Positions 36,090 to 45,154 of a DNA stretch of 64,000 nucleotides are shown here, piece after piece (position 1 is the stretch's first letter; each line of letters starts with the position of its first letter). The notes beneath the pieces are model-generated. The model had not been told where the DNA came from, did no database searches, and saw nothing but the letters and a program-made list of their open reading frames with translations. Position numbers and translations under genes: made by a program. Origin of the DNA: Candidatus Intricatilinea gracilis (GTDB taxonomy: Bacteria; Pseudomonadota; Gammaproteobacteria; Burkholderiales; Burkholderiaceae_C); NCBI GenBank assembly GCA_016702605.1, contig JADJDQ010000004.1:62001-126000 (forward strand). The letters run 5' to 3'.

Positions 36090-37736
36090 ATGACCCTCTC
36101 CAGACTCACCATCGTGCCGGGCGCCTTGAGCCTGGGCGACCTGCAGGCCATCCACCGTGGTGAACTGGCGGGCCAGACGTTGAAGATCGAGATCGCCGCG
36201 TCGGCCTGGGCCGGTGTCGACGCCAGTGCAGCCGTCGTGCGGCGTGCCGCCGAAGGGGATGCGCCGGTCTACGGCGTCAATACCGGCTTCGGCAAGCTGG
36301 CGTCCACACGGATCGACGAGGCCGACCTGGCCACCCTGCAGCTCAACCTGATCCGCAGCCACAGCGTGGGGGTGGGTGAACCGCTGGCGCCTGCCGTGGT
36401 GCGCCTGATGCTGGCGATGAAGGCGGCCTCGCTCGCACGTGGTGCCTCGGGTGTGCGCCCGCTGGTGATCCATACGCTGGTGTCGGTCTTCAACGCCGGG
36501 CTGGTGCCCTATGTGCCGAGCCAGGGCTCGGTGGGTGCCTCGGGCGACCTGGCGCCGCTGGCCCACATGACGCTGGCGCTGATCGGTGAGGGTGAGTTTC
36601 TGGTGCCCGATCCGCAGCGCCCCGACACCCTGGGCAAACGCCTGGCGGCGCGTGAGGTGCTGGCCGCCGCAGGCATCGCACCGCTCGAGCTTGCCGCCAA
36701 GGAGGGCCTGGCGCTCATCAACGGCACCCAGACCTCGACCGCGCTGGCGCTGCACGGCCTGCTCGACTTCGAGCCCGTGCTCGAAGCGGCGCTGGTGATC
36801 GGCGCACTCACCGTGGATGCCGCACGCGGCAGCGACAGCCCCTTCGACCCGCGCATCCACGCCCTGCGTGGCCAGCCCGGCCAGATCGATGTGGCGCAGT
36901 ACTACCGCTGCCTGCTGGTCGGCAGCGAGATCCGCCGCTCGCACCTGCAGGGTGACGACCGGGTGCAGGACCCGTATTGCCTGCGTTGCCAGCCGCAGGT
37001 GGTGGGGGCTTGCCTCGACCAGTTGCGCCATGCCGCGCGGGTGTTGCTGATCGAGGCCAATGCCGTCACCGACAACCCGCTGGTGTTTGCACATGACACG
37101 GTCCAGACGCCTCAGGCACAGCCGATGCCGGGCGACGTCGACGGGCCGGGCGGTGTGATGCTGTCGGGGGGCAACTTCCACGCCGAGCCGGTGGCGCTGG
37201 CGGCCGATGCCATGGCCGTGGCCATCGCCGAAGTGGGTGCCATCGCCGAGCGGCGCATCGCCATGTTGATCGACGCCAGTGTGTCGCGCCTGCCGCCTTT
37301 CCTCACCGCCGATGCGGGCCTGAACAGCGGCTTCATGATTGCCCACGTCACGGCGGCGGCGCTGGCCAGCGAGAACAAGTCACTCGCCCATCCGGCCAGT
37401 GTCGACAGCCTGCCGACCAGTGCCAACCAGGAAGATCACGTCAGCATGGCCACCTTTGCGGCGCGCCGGCTGCAGCCCATGATCACGAACGTGGCGCACA
37501 TCCTGGGCATCGAGTTGCTGGCCGCCGCGCAGGGCATCGACTTTCTTGCACCCATGGCCACCTCACCCGCGCTGCAATCGGCGCATGCCCTGTTGCGCAG
37601 CAGCGTGCCGTCGCATACGGTCGATCGCCACCTGTCGCCGGACATCGAGACTGCGACCGACCTGGTGCGCAGTGGCGAGCTGGCGCGCATCTTGCGCAGC
37701 CTGCCTGGCCTGCCGACCCTGTGGCTGCCGGTTTGA
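36090..37736 (+). CDS. hutH: Histidine ammonia-lyase HutH
   Basis: 548 aa, the first step (histidine to urocanate and ammonia). The MIO cofactor-forming Ala150-Ser151-Gly152 is in GSVGASGDLAPLAHM; other signatures are YGVNTGFGKL and QEDHVSMATFAARRL. A short insert (QTPQAQPMPGDVDGPGG) and an extended N-terminus make it longer than the usual ~510 aa. The ATG at 36090 has AGGCG upstream; a TTG at 36069 overlapping the hutU stop is an alternative. Confidence 0.97.
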   Translation: MTLSRLTIVPGALSLGDLQAIHRGELAGQTLKIEIAASAWAGVDASAAVVRRAAEGDAPVYGVNTGFGKLASTRIDEADLATLQLNLIRSHSVGVGEPLAPAVVRLMLAMKAASLARGASGVRPLVIHTLVSVFNAGLVPYVPSQGSVGASGDLAPLAHMTLALIGEGEFLVPDPQRPDTLGKRLAAREVLAAAGIAPLELAAKEGLALINGTQTSTALALHGLLDFEPVLEAALVIGALTVDAARGSDSPFDPRIHALRGQPGQIDVAQYYRCLLVGSEIRRSHLQGDDRVQDPYCLRCQPQVVGACLDQLRHAARVLLIEANAVTDNPLVFAHDTVQTPQAQPMPGDVDGPGGVMLSGGNFHAEPVALAADAMAVAIAEVGAIAERRIAMLIDASVSRLPPFLTADAGLNSGFMIAHVTAAALASENKSLAHPASVDSLPTSANQEDHVSMATFAARRLQPMITNVAHILGIELLAAAQGIDFLAPMATSPALQSAHALLRSSVPSHTVDRHLSPDIETATDLVRSGELARILRSLPGLPTLWLPV

Positions 37737-37869
37737 TCCGGCCCAAGTGCCGGCCACTCGCCACCTGCCGGCGCCAACCTATGCTTGCCGCCTTGGCCGG
37801 CCAGGCATGCCGCCCTTGTTCCGCTCGTTCCGCCCGCCCTTCATCCACCCACGTTCCCGGAGCTCACAC

Positions 37870-38838
37870 ATGATGTCCACGCGCCAGACCCTGATCGCCT
37901 CGCTGTGTACCGCCGTCTCACTCGCCGCCTTTGCGCCGGCAGCCCTGGCCGACGACACCAAGGTCACCGTCGCCATCTCGGGCTGGACCGGTTTTGCGCC
38001 GCTCACGCTGGCCAAGGAGGCGGGCCTGTTCAAGAAACACGGCCTGGACGTGACGATCAAGAAGATCCCGCAGAAGGACCGCCACCTGGCCATCGCCTCG
38101 GGTGACGTGCAATGCGCCGCCACCACGGTCGAGACCTGGGTGGTCTGGAATGCCAACGGTGTGGCCACCACGCAGATCTTCCAGCTCGACAAGAGTTACG
38201 GTGCCGACGGCATGGTGGTCAAACCCGGCATCAGCAAGATCACCGAGCTGAAGGGCAAGACCGTGGCCGCCGATGCACCCGGCACCGCGCCATATTTCGG
38301 CCTGGCCTGGATGCTCAAGAAAAACGGCTTGTCGATCAAGGACGTGAAGGTGGTGAACCTCTCGCCCCAGGCCGCCGCCAACGCCATGATCGCCGGCACC
38401 GCCGGCATCGACGCGGCCATGACGTACGAGCCCTACCTCGGTGCGGTGCGCGCCAAGCCCGAGGCCGGCAAGATCATCGCCACGACGCTGGACTACCCGA
38501 TGGTCATGGACACCTTCGGCTGCACGCCGAAGTTCCTGGCCGAAAACCCGAAGGCCGCCAAGGGCCTGGCCGATGGCTACTTCGACGCGGTCGCCTTGAT
38601 CAAGGCCGACCCGAAGAAGAGCTTCGAGATCATGGGGGCGGACGTCAAACAGTCCGGCGAAGCTTTCGAGAAGAGCCAGGCCTATCTGCGCTGGCAGGAC
38701 CGCGATGCCAACCAGAAGTTCTTTGCTGGTGAACACGCCACTTTCAGCAAGGAGGCCGCCGACCTGCTGCTCGAAGCCGGCATCATCCGCAGCGTGCCCG
38801 ACCTGAGCAAGCTGGCCGACACACGGTTTCTGAAGTGA
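37870..38838 (+). CDS. ABC transporter substrate-binding protein, NMT1/SsuA-TauA type
   Basis: 322 aa periplasmic protein. The signal peptide ends around LAAFAPAALADD. The body is the NMT1/nitrate-taurine-type fold: VAISGWTGFAPLTLAKEAGLF, IKKIPQKDRHLAIASGDVQC, YGADGMVVKPGI, AADAPGTAPYFGLAWMLKK. The ligand is not evident. It follows hutH in the same direction after 133 bp and starts a three-gene transporter, so uptake of histidine, urocanate or a related imidazole is inferred from context only. Confidence 0.88.
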   Translation: MMSTRQTLIASLCTAVSLAAFAPAALADDTKVTVAISGWTGFAPLTLAKEAGLFKKHGLDVTIKKIPQKDRHLAIASGDVQCAATTVETWVVWNANGVATTQIFQLDKSYGADGMVVKPGISKITELKGKTVAADAPGTAPYFGLAWMLKKNGLSIKDVKVVNLSPQAAANAMIAGTAGIDAAMTYEPYLGAVRAKPEAGKIIATTLDYPMVMDTFGCTPKFLAENPKAAKGLADGYFDAVALIKADPKKSFEIMGADVKQSGEAFEKSQAYLRWQDRDANQKFFAGEHATFSKEAADLLLEAGIIRSVPDLSKLADTRFLK

Positions 38839-38878
38839 TCGTGTCCCGCCTGATCACGTCGTTCGGCAGGTCTGCGAC

Positions 38879-39658
38879 ATGAAACCTCTGACGCCGGTGG
38901 CGCCCGGCACCCGCATCGTCCTCGGCGTCGGCTTCTTCGTCCTGTTCTTCTGCCTGTGGGCCGCGGTCACCTTCGGCGGGCTGGTCTCGAAAACCTTCCT
39001 GGCCGACCCCATCACCATGGTGGCCAGTGGCTGGCGGCTGCTCACGCAGTTCGACTTCGCCACCGACATCGGCATGACGGTGTGGCGCGTGCTCGGCGGG
39101 TTTGTCATCGCCGCTGGCCTGGCCTTGCCGCTGGGGGTGGCCATGGGCGCCTACAAGGGCATCGAGGCCTTCTTCGAGCCCTTCGTGTCCTTCGCGCGTT
39201 ACTTGCCGGCCTCGGCCTTCATCCCGCTGCTCATCCTGTGGGCCGGCATCGGTGAGGCGCAGAAGCTCGCCGTCATCTTCATCGGCAGCTTCTTCCAGCT
39301 GGTGCTGATGATTGCGGTGGCCGTGGGCAACACGCGGCGCGACCTGGTCGAAGCCGCCTACACGCTGGGCAGCAGCGATGCCAGCCTGGTCAAGCGGGTG
39401 CTCATCCCCGGCGCGGCGCCCGAGATCGCCGAGATCCTGCGCATGGTGCTGGGCTGGGCCTGGACCTATGTGATCGTGGCCGAACTCATCGGGGCCTCGA
39501 GCGGTATCGGCCACATGATCACCGACAGCCAGGCACTGCTGGCCACCGACCAGATCATTTTCGGCATCCTCGTCATCGGCCTCATCGGCCTGGTGAGCGA
39601 CTTCGCCTTCAAGGCGCTGAACCGCAAGCTCTTTCCGTGGGCCTTGCTGGGGCGCTGA
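38879..39658 (+). CDS. ABC transporter permease, BPD/SsuC-TauC type
   Basis: 259 aa integral membrane protein with about six helices. The coupling-helix EAA region is seen as EAAYTLGSSDASLVKRVLIP followed by GAAPEIAEILRMVLGWAWTYVIVAEL. It is the permease partner of the upstream binding protein and downstream ATPase. Confidence 0.93.
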   Translation: MKPLTPVAPGTRIVLGVGFFVLFFCLWAAVTFGGLVSKTFLADPITMVASGWRLLTQFDFATDIGMTVWRVLGGFVIAAGLALPLGVAMGAYKGIEAFFEPFVSFARYLPASAFIPLLILWAGIGEAQKLAVIFIGSFFQLVLMIAVAVGNTRRDLVEAAYTLGSSDASLVKRVLIPGAAPEIAEILRMVLGWAWTYVIVAELIGASSGIGHMITDSQALLATDQIIFGILVIGLIGLVSDFAFKALNRKLFPWALLGR

Positions 39659-39708
39659 TCAACGACATCAACGCCGCAGCCTGATCGACGCCGACTGACC
39701 ACCGCCGC

Positions 39709-40530
39709 ATGAGCCACACACTTTCCATCCTCGACGTACGCGGCGTGTCGCGCAGCTTTGTCTCCAGCAGCGGCGGTGCACCCACCATCGCCTTGCAGGC
39801 CACCGATCTGGCGGTGGCCGAAAACGACTTCATCACTATCCTCGGCCCGAGTGGTTGTGGCAAGAGCACGCTGCTGCGTATCGTGGCCGGGCTGGATCAC
39901 CCGACTGGCGGCGAGGTGCAGCTCGATGGCCGGCGCATCACCGGCCCGGGCGCCGATCGCGGCATGGTGTTCCAGAGCTACACACTCTTCCCCTGGCTCA
40001 CGGTGCGAGACAACGTCTGTTTCGGCCTGCGTGAACGTGGCCTGGCGCGGGCGGAGCAAACCGAGATCGCCGCGTCCTGGCTGGCCAAGGTGGGGCTGAA
40101 CGGTTTCGAGCAGCACTATCCCAAGCAACTCTCGGGCGGCATGCAGCAACGTGTGGCCATTGCCCGCGCGCTGGCCAACAACCCGCGCATCCTGCTGATG
40201 GACGAACCCTTCGGTGCCCTCGATCACCAGACCCGCGAGCTGATGCAGGAGCTGCTGCTCGGCATCTGGGAGGCCGAACGCAAGACCGTGCTGTTCGTCA
40301 CCCATGACATCGACGAAGCCGTCTTCATGGGCAGCCGTGTGGTGGTGATGAGTGCCCGCCCGGGCCGCATCAAGCTCGATCGCGCCGTGCCCATGGCGCA
40401 CCCGCGCCACTACTCCATCAAGACCACACCGGCCTTCAGCGAGCTCAAGGCCGAACTGACCGAGCAGGTGAGGGTGGAGGTACGGGCGGCACAAGCGGCG
40501 GCCGCTGCCGCCTCGGCTGCCGCTGCCTGA
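39709..40530 (+). CDS. ABC transporter ATP-binding protein, SsuB/TauB type
   Basis: 273 aa. Walker A is GPSGCGKST, the signature is LSGGMQQRVAIARAL, Walker B is ILLMDEPFGALD, and the switch His is in LFVTHDIDEAVFMG. The Ala-rich C-terminal tail is of no evident function. It is the last gene of the hutU-H-ABC direction; a hairpin follows. Confidence 0.95.
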   Translation: MSHTLSILDVRGVSRSFVSSSGGAPTIALQATDLAVAENDFITILGPSGCGKSTLLRIVAGLDHPTGGEVQLDGRRITGPGADRGMVFQSYTLFPWLTVRDNVCFGLRERGLARAEQTEIAASWLAKVGLNGFEQHYPKQLSGGMQQRVAIARALANNPRILLMDEPFGALDHQTRELMQELLLGIWEAERKTVLFVTHDIDEAVFMGSRVVVMSARPGRIKLDRAVPMAHPRHYSIKTTPAFSELKAELTEQVRVEVRAAQAAAAAASAAAA

Positions 40531-40534
40531 AGGT

Positions 40535-40564
40535 GGCCCGATCGTGGCCAGCCACGGTCGGGTC
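40535..40564. terminator. Bidirectional hairpin between convergent ABC ATPase and aroE-like genes
   Basis: CCCGATCGTGGC (40537-40548), 2-nt loop, GCCACGGTCGGG (40551-40562), a 12-bp stem with one G-T pair in the 45-bp gap between stop codons. No strong T-run. Confidence 0.55.
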
Positions 40565-40575
40565 CGGCGCTGGGC

Positions 40576-41409
40576 TCAATAGCTCAGCCGGGCCACTGCA
40601 CGCAGGTTCTCGGGCGTGGTGGTGGGCAGGCCGAAGAACTCGAGGTAGGCCGGGATCTGCTCGAACAACATGTCGCTGCCGATCTGGTAACGACAGCCAC
40701 GCGCTGCGGCGGCGGCGAGGAAGGCGGTCATCTCGCTCTTCATCACCACCTCGCCGACAAAGGCGTCGCGCTCGATGCGGGCCACGTCCATGGGCAGCGG
40801 GTCACCTTCGTTCATGCCCATGGGTGTGGCATTGACGACGATGTCGTGGCCGGCCGGGTCGTTGCTGCCGGCGGCCACCTGGATGGCCGGGTAGTGCGCA
40901 GCGATGCGTTGGCCCAGCGCCACCGCCGATTCGGCGCGGGCATCGAACAGTGTGAGTGCGCCGACGCCGGCCGCGGCCAGCGATGCGGCAATGGCCGAGC
41001 CCACACCACCGGCACCTACCACCAGCGCCTTGGCGCCCGCCAGCTGGCAGCCCTTTCGGGCCAGGCCGCGCACGAAGCCTTCACCGTCGAACATGTCGCC
41101 CACCAGGCGGCCTTGTTCGTCGCGCCGCACGGCGTTGCACGAGCCGGCGATCTTGACGGTGGGGCTGGCCACGTCGAGCAGGTCGACCGTGCTCACCTTG
41201 TGCGGCATGGTGATGAGTGCGCCGGCAATGTTCTCGAGCGTGAACACCGAACGCAGGAAACCGGCGTAGTGGTGCGCCTGGCAACCCATGGGCACGACGA
41301 CGACGTCCAGGCCGGCCTGCTCGAAATAGGGGTTGTAGATCATCGGCGCCTTGAAGGCATGGGTCGGCCAGCCGATGTGGGCGATGAGACGGGTGGTACC
41401 GCGGATCAT
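40576..41409 (-). CDS. Shikimate/quinate dehydrogenase family protein
   Basis: 277 aa AroE-like enzyme. The catalytic Lys region is ALITMPHKVSTVDLLD, the substrate Asp region is GDMFDGEGFVRGL, and the Rossmann motif is LVVGAGGVGSAIAASL. The N-terminus (LIAHIGWPTHAFKAPMIYNP) differs from biosynthetic AroE. Context with dehydroshikimate dehydratase and a TRAP system points to a catabolic quinate/shikimate dehydrogenase. The ATG at 41409 has TGGAGA upstream; earlier Met codons lack one. Confidence 0.85.
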   Translation of the reverse strand: MIRGTTRLIAHIGWPTHAFKAPMIYNPYFEQAGLDVVVVPMGCQAHHYAGFLRSVFTLENIAGALITMPHKVSTVDLLDVASPTVKIAGSCNAVRRDEQGRLVGDMFDGEGFVRGLARKGCQLAGAKALVVGAGGVGSAIAASLAAAGVGALTLFDARAESAVALGQRIAAHYPAIQVAAGSNDPAGHDIVVNATPMGMNEGDPLPMDVARIERDAFVGEVVMKSEMTAFLAAAAARGCRYQIGSDMLFEQIPAYLEFFGLPTTTPENLRAVARLSY

Positions 41410-41423
41410 GAAATCTCCAGGCG

Positions 41424-43400
41424 TCATGCCTGGCCGACGCCAGCGCGCCACTGCGCCTGCGTGGCGAGATGCACGGGCGTGTTGGTCGAGCCGTACATCG
41501 CATAACCACCGCGGCGTTCGAGCAGCTCGAACTCGAAGCGGCCCTCGAAAGGCGCCAGGTAGGTGTGCAGGAATTCGCCGCTGGCGTCGCGTTCGTACAT
41601 GACGCCGGCTGCCCGCAGTGCGGCCAGGAAGGCAGGTTCGAGCGCGTATTTGGCGTCGAGGTCGTCGAAGTAGTTGTCGGGCACGGCCAGGAGCGGTGCG
41701 CCACGGCGACGCAGTTCATTCACCACGGCCAGCAGGTCGTCCACCGCGATGGCGATCTGGCTCACACCGGCGCCGCCGTAGTGCGACACAGAGCGTGAGG
41801 TCCAGGTGTGTTCGCGCTCGGACAAGGTCAGCGAGTAACGCACCTTCTGGTCGTGTGACTCGATCTCGCGGCTGCGGATCACGCCGTAGGGGTCATGCAT
41901 CACCACGCTGCGTTTGGGCAGCAGGCCCAGCACGGCGCGGTAGAACAGCAGCCAGGGTTCGACCTGACCGCCCGGCAGTGCCTGCACGAGGTGGTCGATG
42001 TGTGCTGCGTCGCCCAGCGGTGAGGCGGCCAGTGCCCCCGCATCCACGACGAAGTCGGACTCGAAGCCGAACTTGCCGCTGTCTGTGGTGCTGCAGAAGT
42101 AGAAGAGGCTGCCGTCAGGTGCACGCACGGCCGGGATATCGAGTTCGTCGGCGCCCGCCCGGCCCGGCACACGGATGCAGCCCAGCGCCTCGGCCCGTGC
42201 GGTGGCTCGGCGGGCGTCGTCGGTGGAAAGGGCCGCGGCACACACCGAGGTGCCGTGTCGCTCGAAGTAGCTGCGCGCATGGGAGTCGTGTTCGAGGTTG
42301 AGCACGATGCGCAGGCCACCGGCGCCGTACAGGTCGACATCCTTGGAGCGGTGCCGGCCGATAGACACGATGCCGATCTGCTCGAACAAGGCGGCCAGGC
42401 GCTGCGCCGTGGCCGGGTCGACGGCGAACTCGATGAACGACCAGCCACTCAGCACCGGCACCGCCGGCGGGTCGAACAGGCTCACCGCCAGCGGCTTGCG
42501 CGTGGCGGTTGTGGACGTCGTGACGGAGATGCTGGTGGGTGCACCGATCGACGTCACGGCTGGCGCAACAGGGGGCGTCGCCGGCGGCGTATGGCGCACC
42601 TGTTCTTCCAGCCACAGCAGCGAGCGCATCGCGTCCACTGCGTTGGCGCGAGCAGGTGCCGACCGGAACTCGTCGTTGAAGACTTCCAGCGATATCGGCC
42701 CGGTGTAGCCAGCGTCCAGTGCAGCACGCACGAAGCCCGTCACGTCCATTTCGCCCTGGCCGGGGAAGCAGCGGTAGTGCCGGCTGTGGGTCAACACGTC
42801 GGTATTGACCCAGGGCGCGTCGGCCAGTTGCATGAAGAAGATGCGTTCGCCCGGAATGTTGGCGATGTAGGTCGGGTCGTCGCGCAGCGACAGGGTGTGG
42901 AAGCTGTCCAGCGCCAGGCCCAAGGCAGGGTGGTTGACCTGTTCGACCACCGACCAGGCCTGCGAGGCGAGCTTGATCTTGCTGCCCCAGGCGAGTGCTT
43001 CGTAGGCGATGCGAACGCCGCGCCGCCCGGCCCGTTCGGCCAGTTGGGCGAACTGGTCGGCCAGAACGGCCACGTCGCCGGGCGCATCGGGCTGCACGTT
43101 GGAGCACACCAGCAAGAGTGAGGTGCCCAACTCGCCCATGAGGTCGAACTTGCGTTCGGCCCGGTCGAGATTGCGCGCCAGCAGCGCGGGGCTGGCTGCG
43201 TCGAAATCGCGGAAGGGCTGGAACATGTCGATCACCAGGCCCAGATCGGCGCAGATCTGGCGCACCTCGCGCGGTGTGCCGGGGTACTGCAGCAGGTCGT
43301 TCTCGAAGATCTCGACGCCGTCGAAATGAGCCGCCGCCGCGGCCTGCAGCTTCTCGCGCAACATGCCCGAGAGTGAAACGGTGGCGATGCCGCGGCGCAT
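41424..43400 (-). CDS. quiC: 3-dehydroshikimate dehydratase, two-domain (TIM barrel + HPPD-like)
   Basis: 658 aa. Residues ~1-275 are a sugar-phosphate-isomerase-like TIM barrel (MRRGIATVSLSGMLREKLQA, DGVEIFENDLLQYPGTPREV, LALDSFHTLSLRDDP), which carries dehydroshikimate dehydratase activity giving protocatechuate. A Thr/Ser/Pro/Ala-rich linker (~285-325) leads to a C-terminal 4-hydroxyphenylpyruvate-dioxygenase-like vicinal-oxygen-chelate region (WSFIEFAVDPATAQRLAALF, IDHLVQALPGGQVEPWLLFY, GAGVSQIAIAVDDLLAVV). This fusion matches QuiC proteins of pseudomonads. The ATG at 43400 follows CAGGAG. Confidence 0.9.
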   Translation of the reverse strand: MRRGIATVSLSGMLREKLQAAAAAHFDGVEIFENDLLQYPGTPREVRQICADLGLVIDMFQPFRDFDAASPALLARNLDRAERKFDLMGELGTSLLLVCSNVQPDAPGDVAVLADQFAQLAERAGRRGVRIAYEALAWGSKIKLASQAWSVVEQVNHPALGLALDSFHTLSLRDDPTYIANIPGERIFFMQLADAPWVNTDVLTHSRHYRCFPGQGEMDVTGFVRAALDAGYTGPISLEVFNDEFRSAPARANAVDAMRSLLWLEEQVRHTPPATPPVAPAVTSIGAPTSISVTTSTTATRKPLAVSLFDPPAVPVLSGWSFIEFAVDPATAQRLAALFEQIGIVSIGRHRSKDVDLYGAGGLRIVLNLEHDSHARSYFERHGTSVCAAALSTDDARRATARAEALGCIRVPGRAGADELDIPAVRAPDGSLFYFCSTTDSGKFGFESDFVVDAGALAASPLGDAAHIDHLVQALPGGQVEPWLLFYRAVLGLLPKRSVVMHDPYGVIRSREIESHDQKVRYSLTLSEREHTWTSRSVSHYGGAGVSQIAIAVDDLLAVVNELRRRGAPLLAVPDNYFDDLDAKYALEPAFLAALRAAGVMYERDASGEFLHTYLAPFEGRFEFELLERRGGYAMYGSTNTPVHLATQAQWRAGVGQA

Positions 43401-43513
43401 GGTGGAACTCCTGGGATGCTGATGAGGGTGCGGGCGATGCAGGTCGACGGGGCGCGACGTGGCTCGACGTGGCAACACTACGTGGTGGTTCTGCGTGCGG
43501 TGGCGCAGCTTGA

Positions 43514-43960
43514 TCAGGCCTTGGCGGCGTTCACGGCCGACACGGCGGCACGCAGGCCCAGCAGGTAGCTGTCGACGCCAAAGCCTGCGATCTGTCCCTT
43601 GGCGATCTCGGCGATCACCGAGTGGTGGCGGAAGGCCTCGCGCGCATGGATGTTGGACATGTGCACCTCGATGATGGGGCACTTGAGGATGGCCAGTGCA
43701 TCGCGTATGCCGTAGCTGTAATGCGTCCAGGCGCCGGCGTTGATGAGCACGGCATCGACCTGGTCCACATGGGCCAGATGGATGCGCTCGGCCATCTCGC
43801 CTTCGAAATTGCTCTGGAAGTGCTGCAGCGTCACACCGAGTTCGGCACCCAGCACATCGAGCTGCTCGGTGATCTGCGCCAGCGTGATCGTGCCGTATTG
43901 CTTCGGATCACGCTTGCCGAACATGTTGAGGTTGATGCCGTTGAGCACGAGGATGTTCAT
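43514..43960 (-). CDS. aroQ: Type II 3-dehydroquinate dehydratase
   Basis: 148 aa, the standard size. Motifs are NGINLNMFGKRDPKQYG (catalytic Tyr and Arg region), INAGAWTHYSYGIRDAL and EVHMSNIHAREAFRHHS. The F in place of the usual L in NLNxLG is a mild variation. It interconverts 3-dehydroquinate and 3-dehydroshikimate; in this cluster it serves quinate degradation. The ATG at 43960 is chosen because it starts the conserved MNILVLNG. Confidence 0.96.
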   Translation of the reverse strand: MNILVLNGINLNMFGKRDPKQYGTITLAQITEQLDVLGAELGVTLQHFQSNFEGEMAERIHLAHVDQVDAVLINAGAWTHYSYGIRDALAILKCPIIEVHMSNIHAREAFRHHSVIAEIAKGQIAGFGVDSYLLGLRAAVSAVNAAKA

Positions 43961-44095
43961 GGGGGTTCCAGAGCGTGACGAGGGGCGGAGGGGACGGGGT
44001 GATGGCTGCCCGGCCTGGTCGACCAGGCGTGTTGCCAAACCGGTGGACGGACCACGACCCGGCAGGCGATCGAGCCTGCCTGACCGGTCAGTGGC

Positions 44096-45091
44096 TTACT
44101 TGCGCAGCTTGGCCAGTTCGGCCTGCACTTCGGTCACGGTGGCGGCAATGGCGGCGCCGTGTTTGATGATCACGGGTTCGAGCTTGGCACGCAGTTTGGC
44201 CTGTTCGGCGGGGCTGAACTCGGTGACGGCCATGCCGGCCTTCTTCAGCTCCTGCAGGTCGTCGGCCGACTTGTCGCGGTTGACCTTGCGCTGGTAGACC
44301 GCGGCTTCCTTGGCGGCGTCCTGCAGCACCTTCTGGTCGGCCGGGGTCAGGGTGTCCCAGATCTTCTTGCTGAAGATGATGGACTGCGGGTTGTACTGGT
44401 GGTTGGTCACCGCCAGGTTCTTCTGCACTTCATAGAACTTGTTGGCCAGGATCACGCTGAGCGGGTTCTCCTGCCCGTCGATGGCCTTTTGCTCGAGGCC
44501 GGCATAAACCTCGGGGAAGGCCATCGGTGTGGGGTTGGCGCCCAGGGCCTTGACCCAGTCGACGTTGATGGCGTTGGGGATGACACGCAGCTTCAGGCCG
44601 GCAATGTCTTCCACCGTATTGATGGCCTTCTTGCTGTTGGTGATGTTGCGGAAACCCAGTTCCACATAGGCCAGGCCGATGATGCCCTTCTCGGTCAACA
44701 TGGCGTGCATCTTCTGGCCGAAGGGGCCATCGACCACCACGTCGGCTTCCTTGGCGTTGGCAAACAGGAAGGGGAAGTCGTAGACCACGAAGTCCTTGAC
44801 CTGTGATGCCAGGATGCCCGAGTTCAGCTGCACGAACTCGATGGTGCCACCCTGCAGAGCCGACACATTGGCCGCGTCACCACCCAGCGTGCCGCCGGGG
44901 AACACGTTGACCTTGAACTTGCCGCCCGACTTGGCTGCGACCAGTTCGGCAAACTTTTGCGCGCCGATCTCGAGCGGGTGTCCCTTGGGGTTCTGCAGCG
45001 CAAACTTGAAGGTCTTTTCCTGCGCGGCAGCCACACCACAGGCGGCCAGGGCGAGGGCGGCCAGAGCCGTCTTGAACATGATGCGTTTCAT
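44096..45091 (-). CDS. dctP: TRAP transporter substrate-binding protein DctP
   Basis: 331 aa. The signal peptide ends near ACGVAAAQ. The DctP fold is evident: FALQNPKGHPLEIGAQKFAE, NVFPGGTLGGDAANVSALQG, LRVIPNAINVDWVKALGANP and YAGLEQKAIDGQENPLSVIL. The conserved Arg (KLRVIPN) binds carboxylate ligands. It probably delivers quinate, shikimate or another hydroaromatic acid, judging from the gene context. Confidence 0.92.
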   Translation of the reverse strand: MKRIMFKTALAALALAACGVAAAQEKTFKFALQNPKGHPLEIGAQKFAELVAAKSGGKFKVNVFPGGTLGGDAANVSALQGGTIEFVQLNSGILASQVKDFVVYDFPFLFANAKEADVVVDGPFGQKMHAMLTEKGIIGLAYVELGFRNITNSKKAINTVEDIAGLKLRVIPNAINVDWVKALGANPTPMAFPEVYAGLEQKAIDGQENPLSVILANKFYEVQKNLAVTNHQYNPQSIIFSKKIWDTLTPADQKVLQDAAKEAAVYQRKVNRDKSADDLQELKKAGMAVTEFSPAEQAKLRAKLEPVIIKHGAAIAATVTEVQAELAKLRK

Positions 45092-45154
45092 CTTTTGTCT
45101 CCGTGAAGGTTGCGGGGGAATGGATGCTGTCGCCAGCGGTGGAAAAACTCTTGC

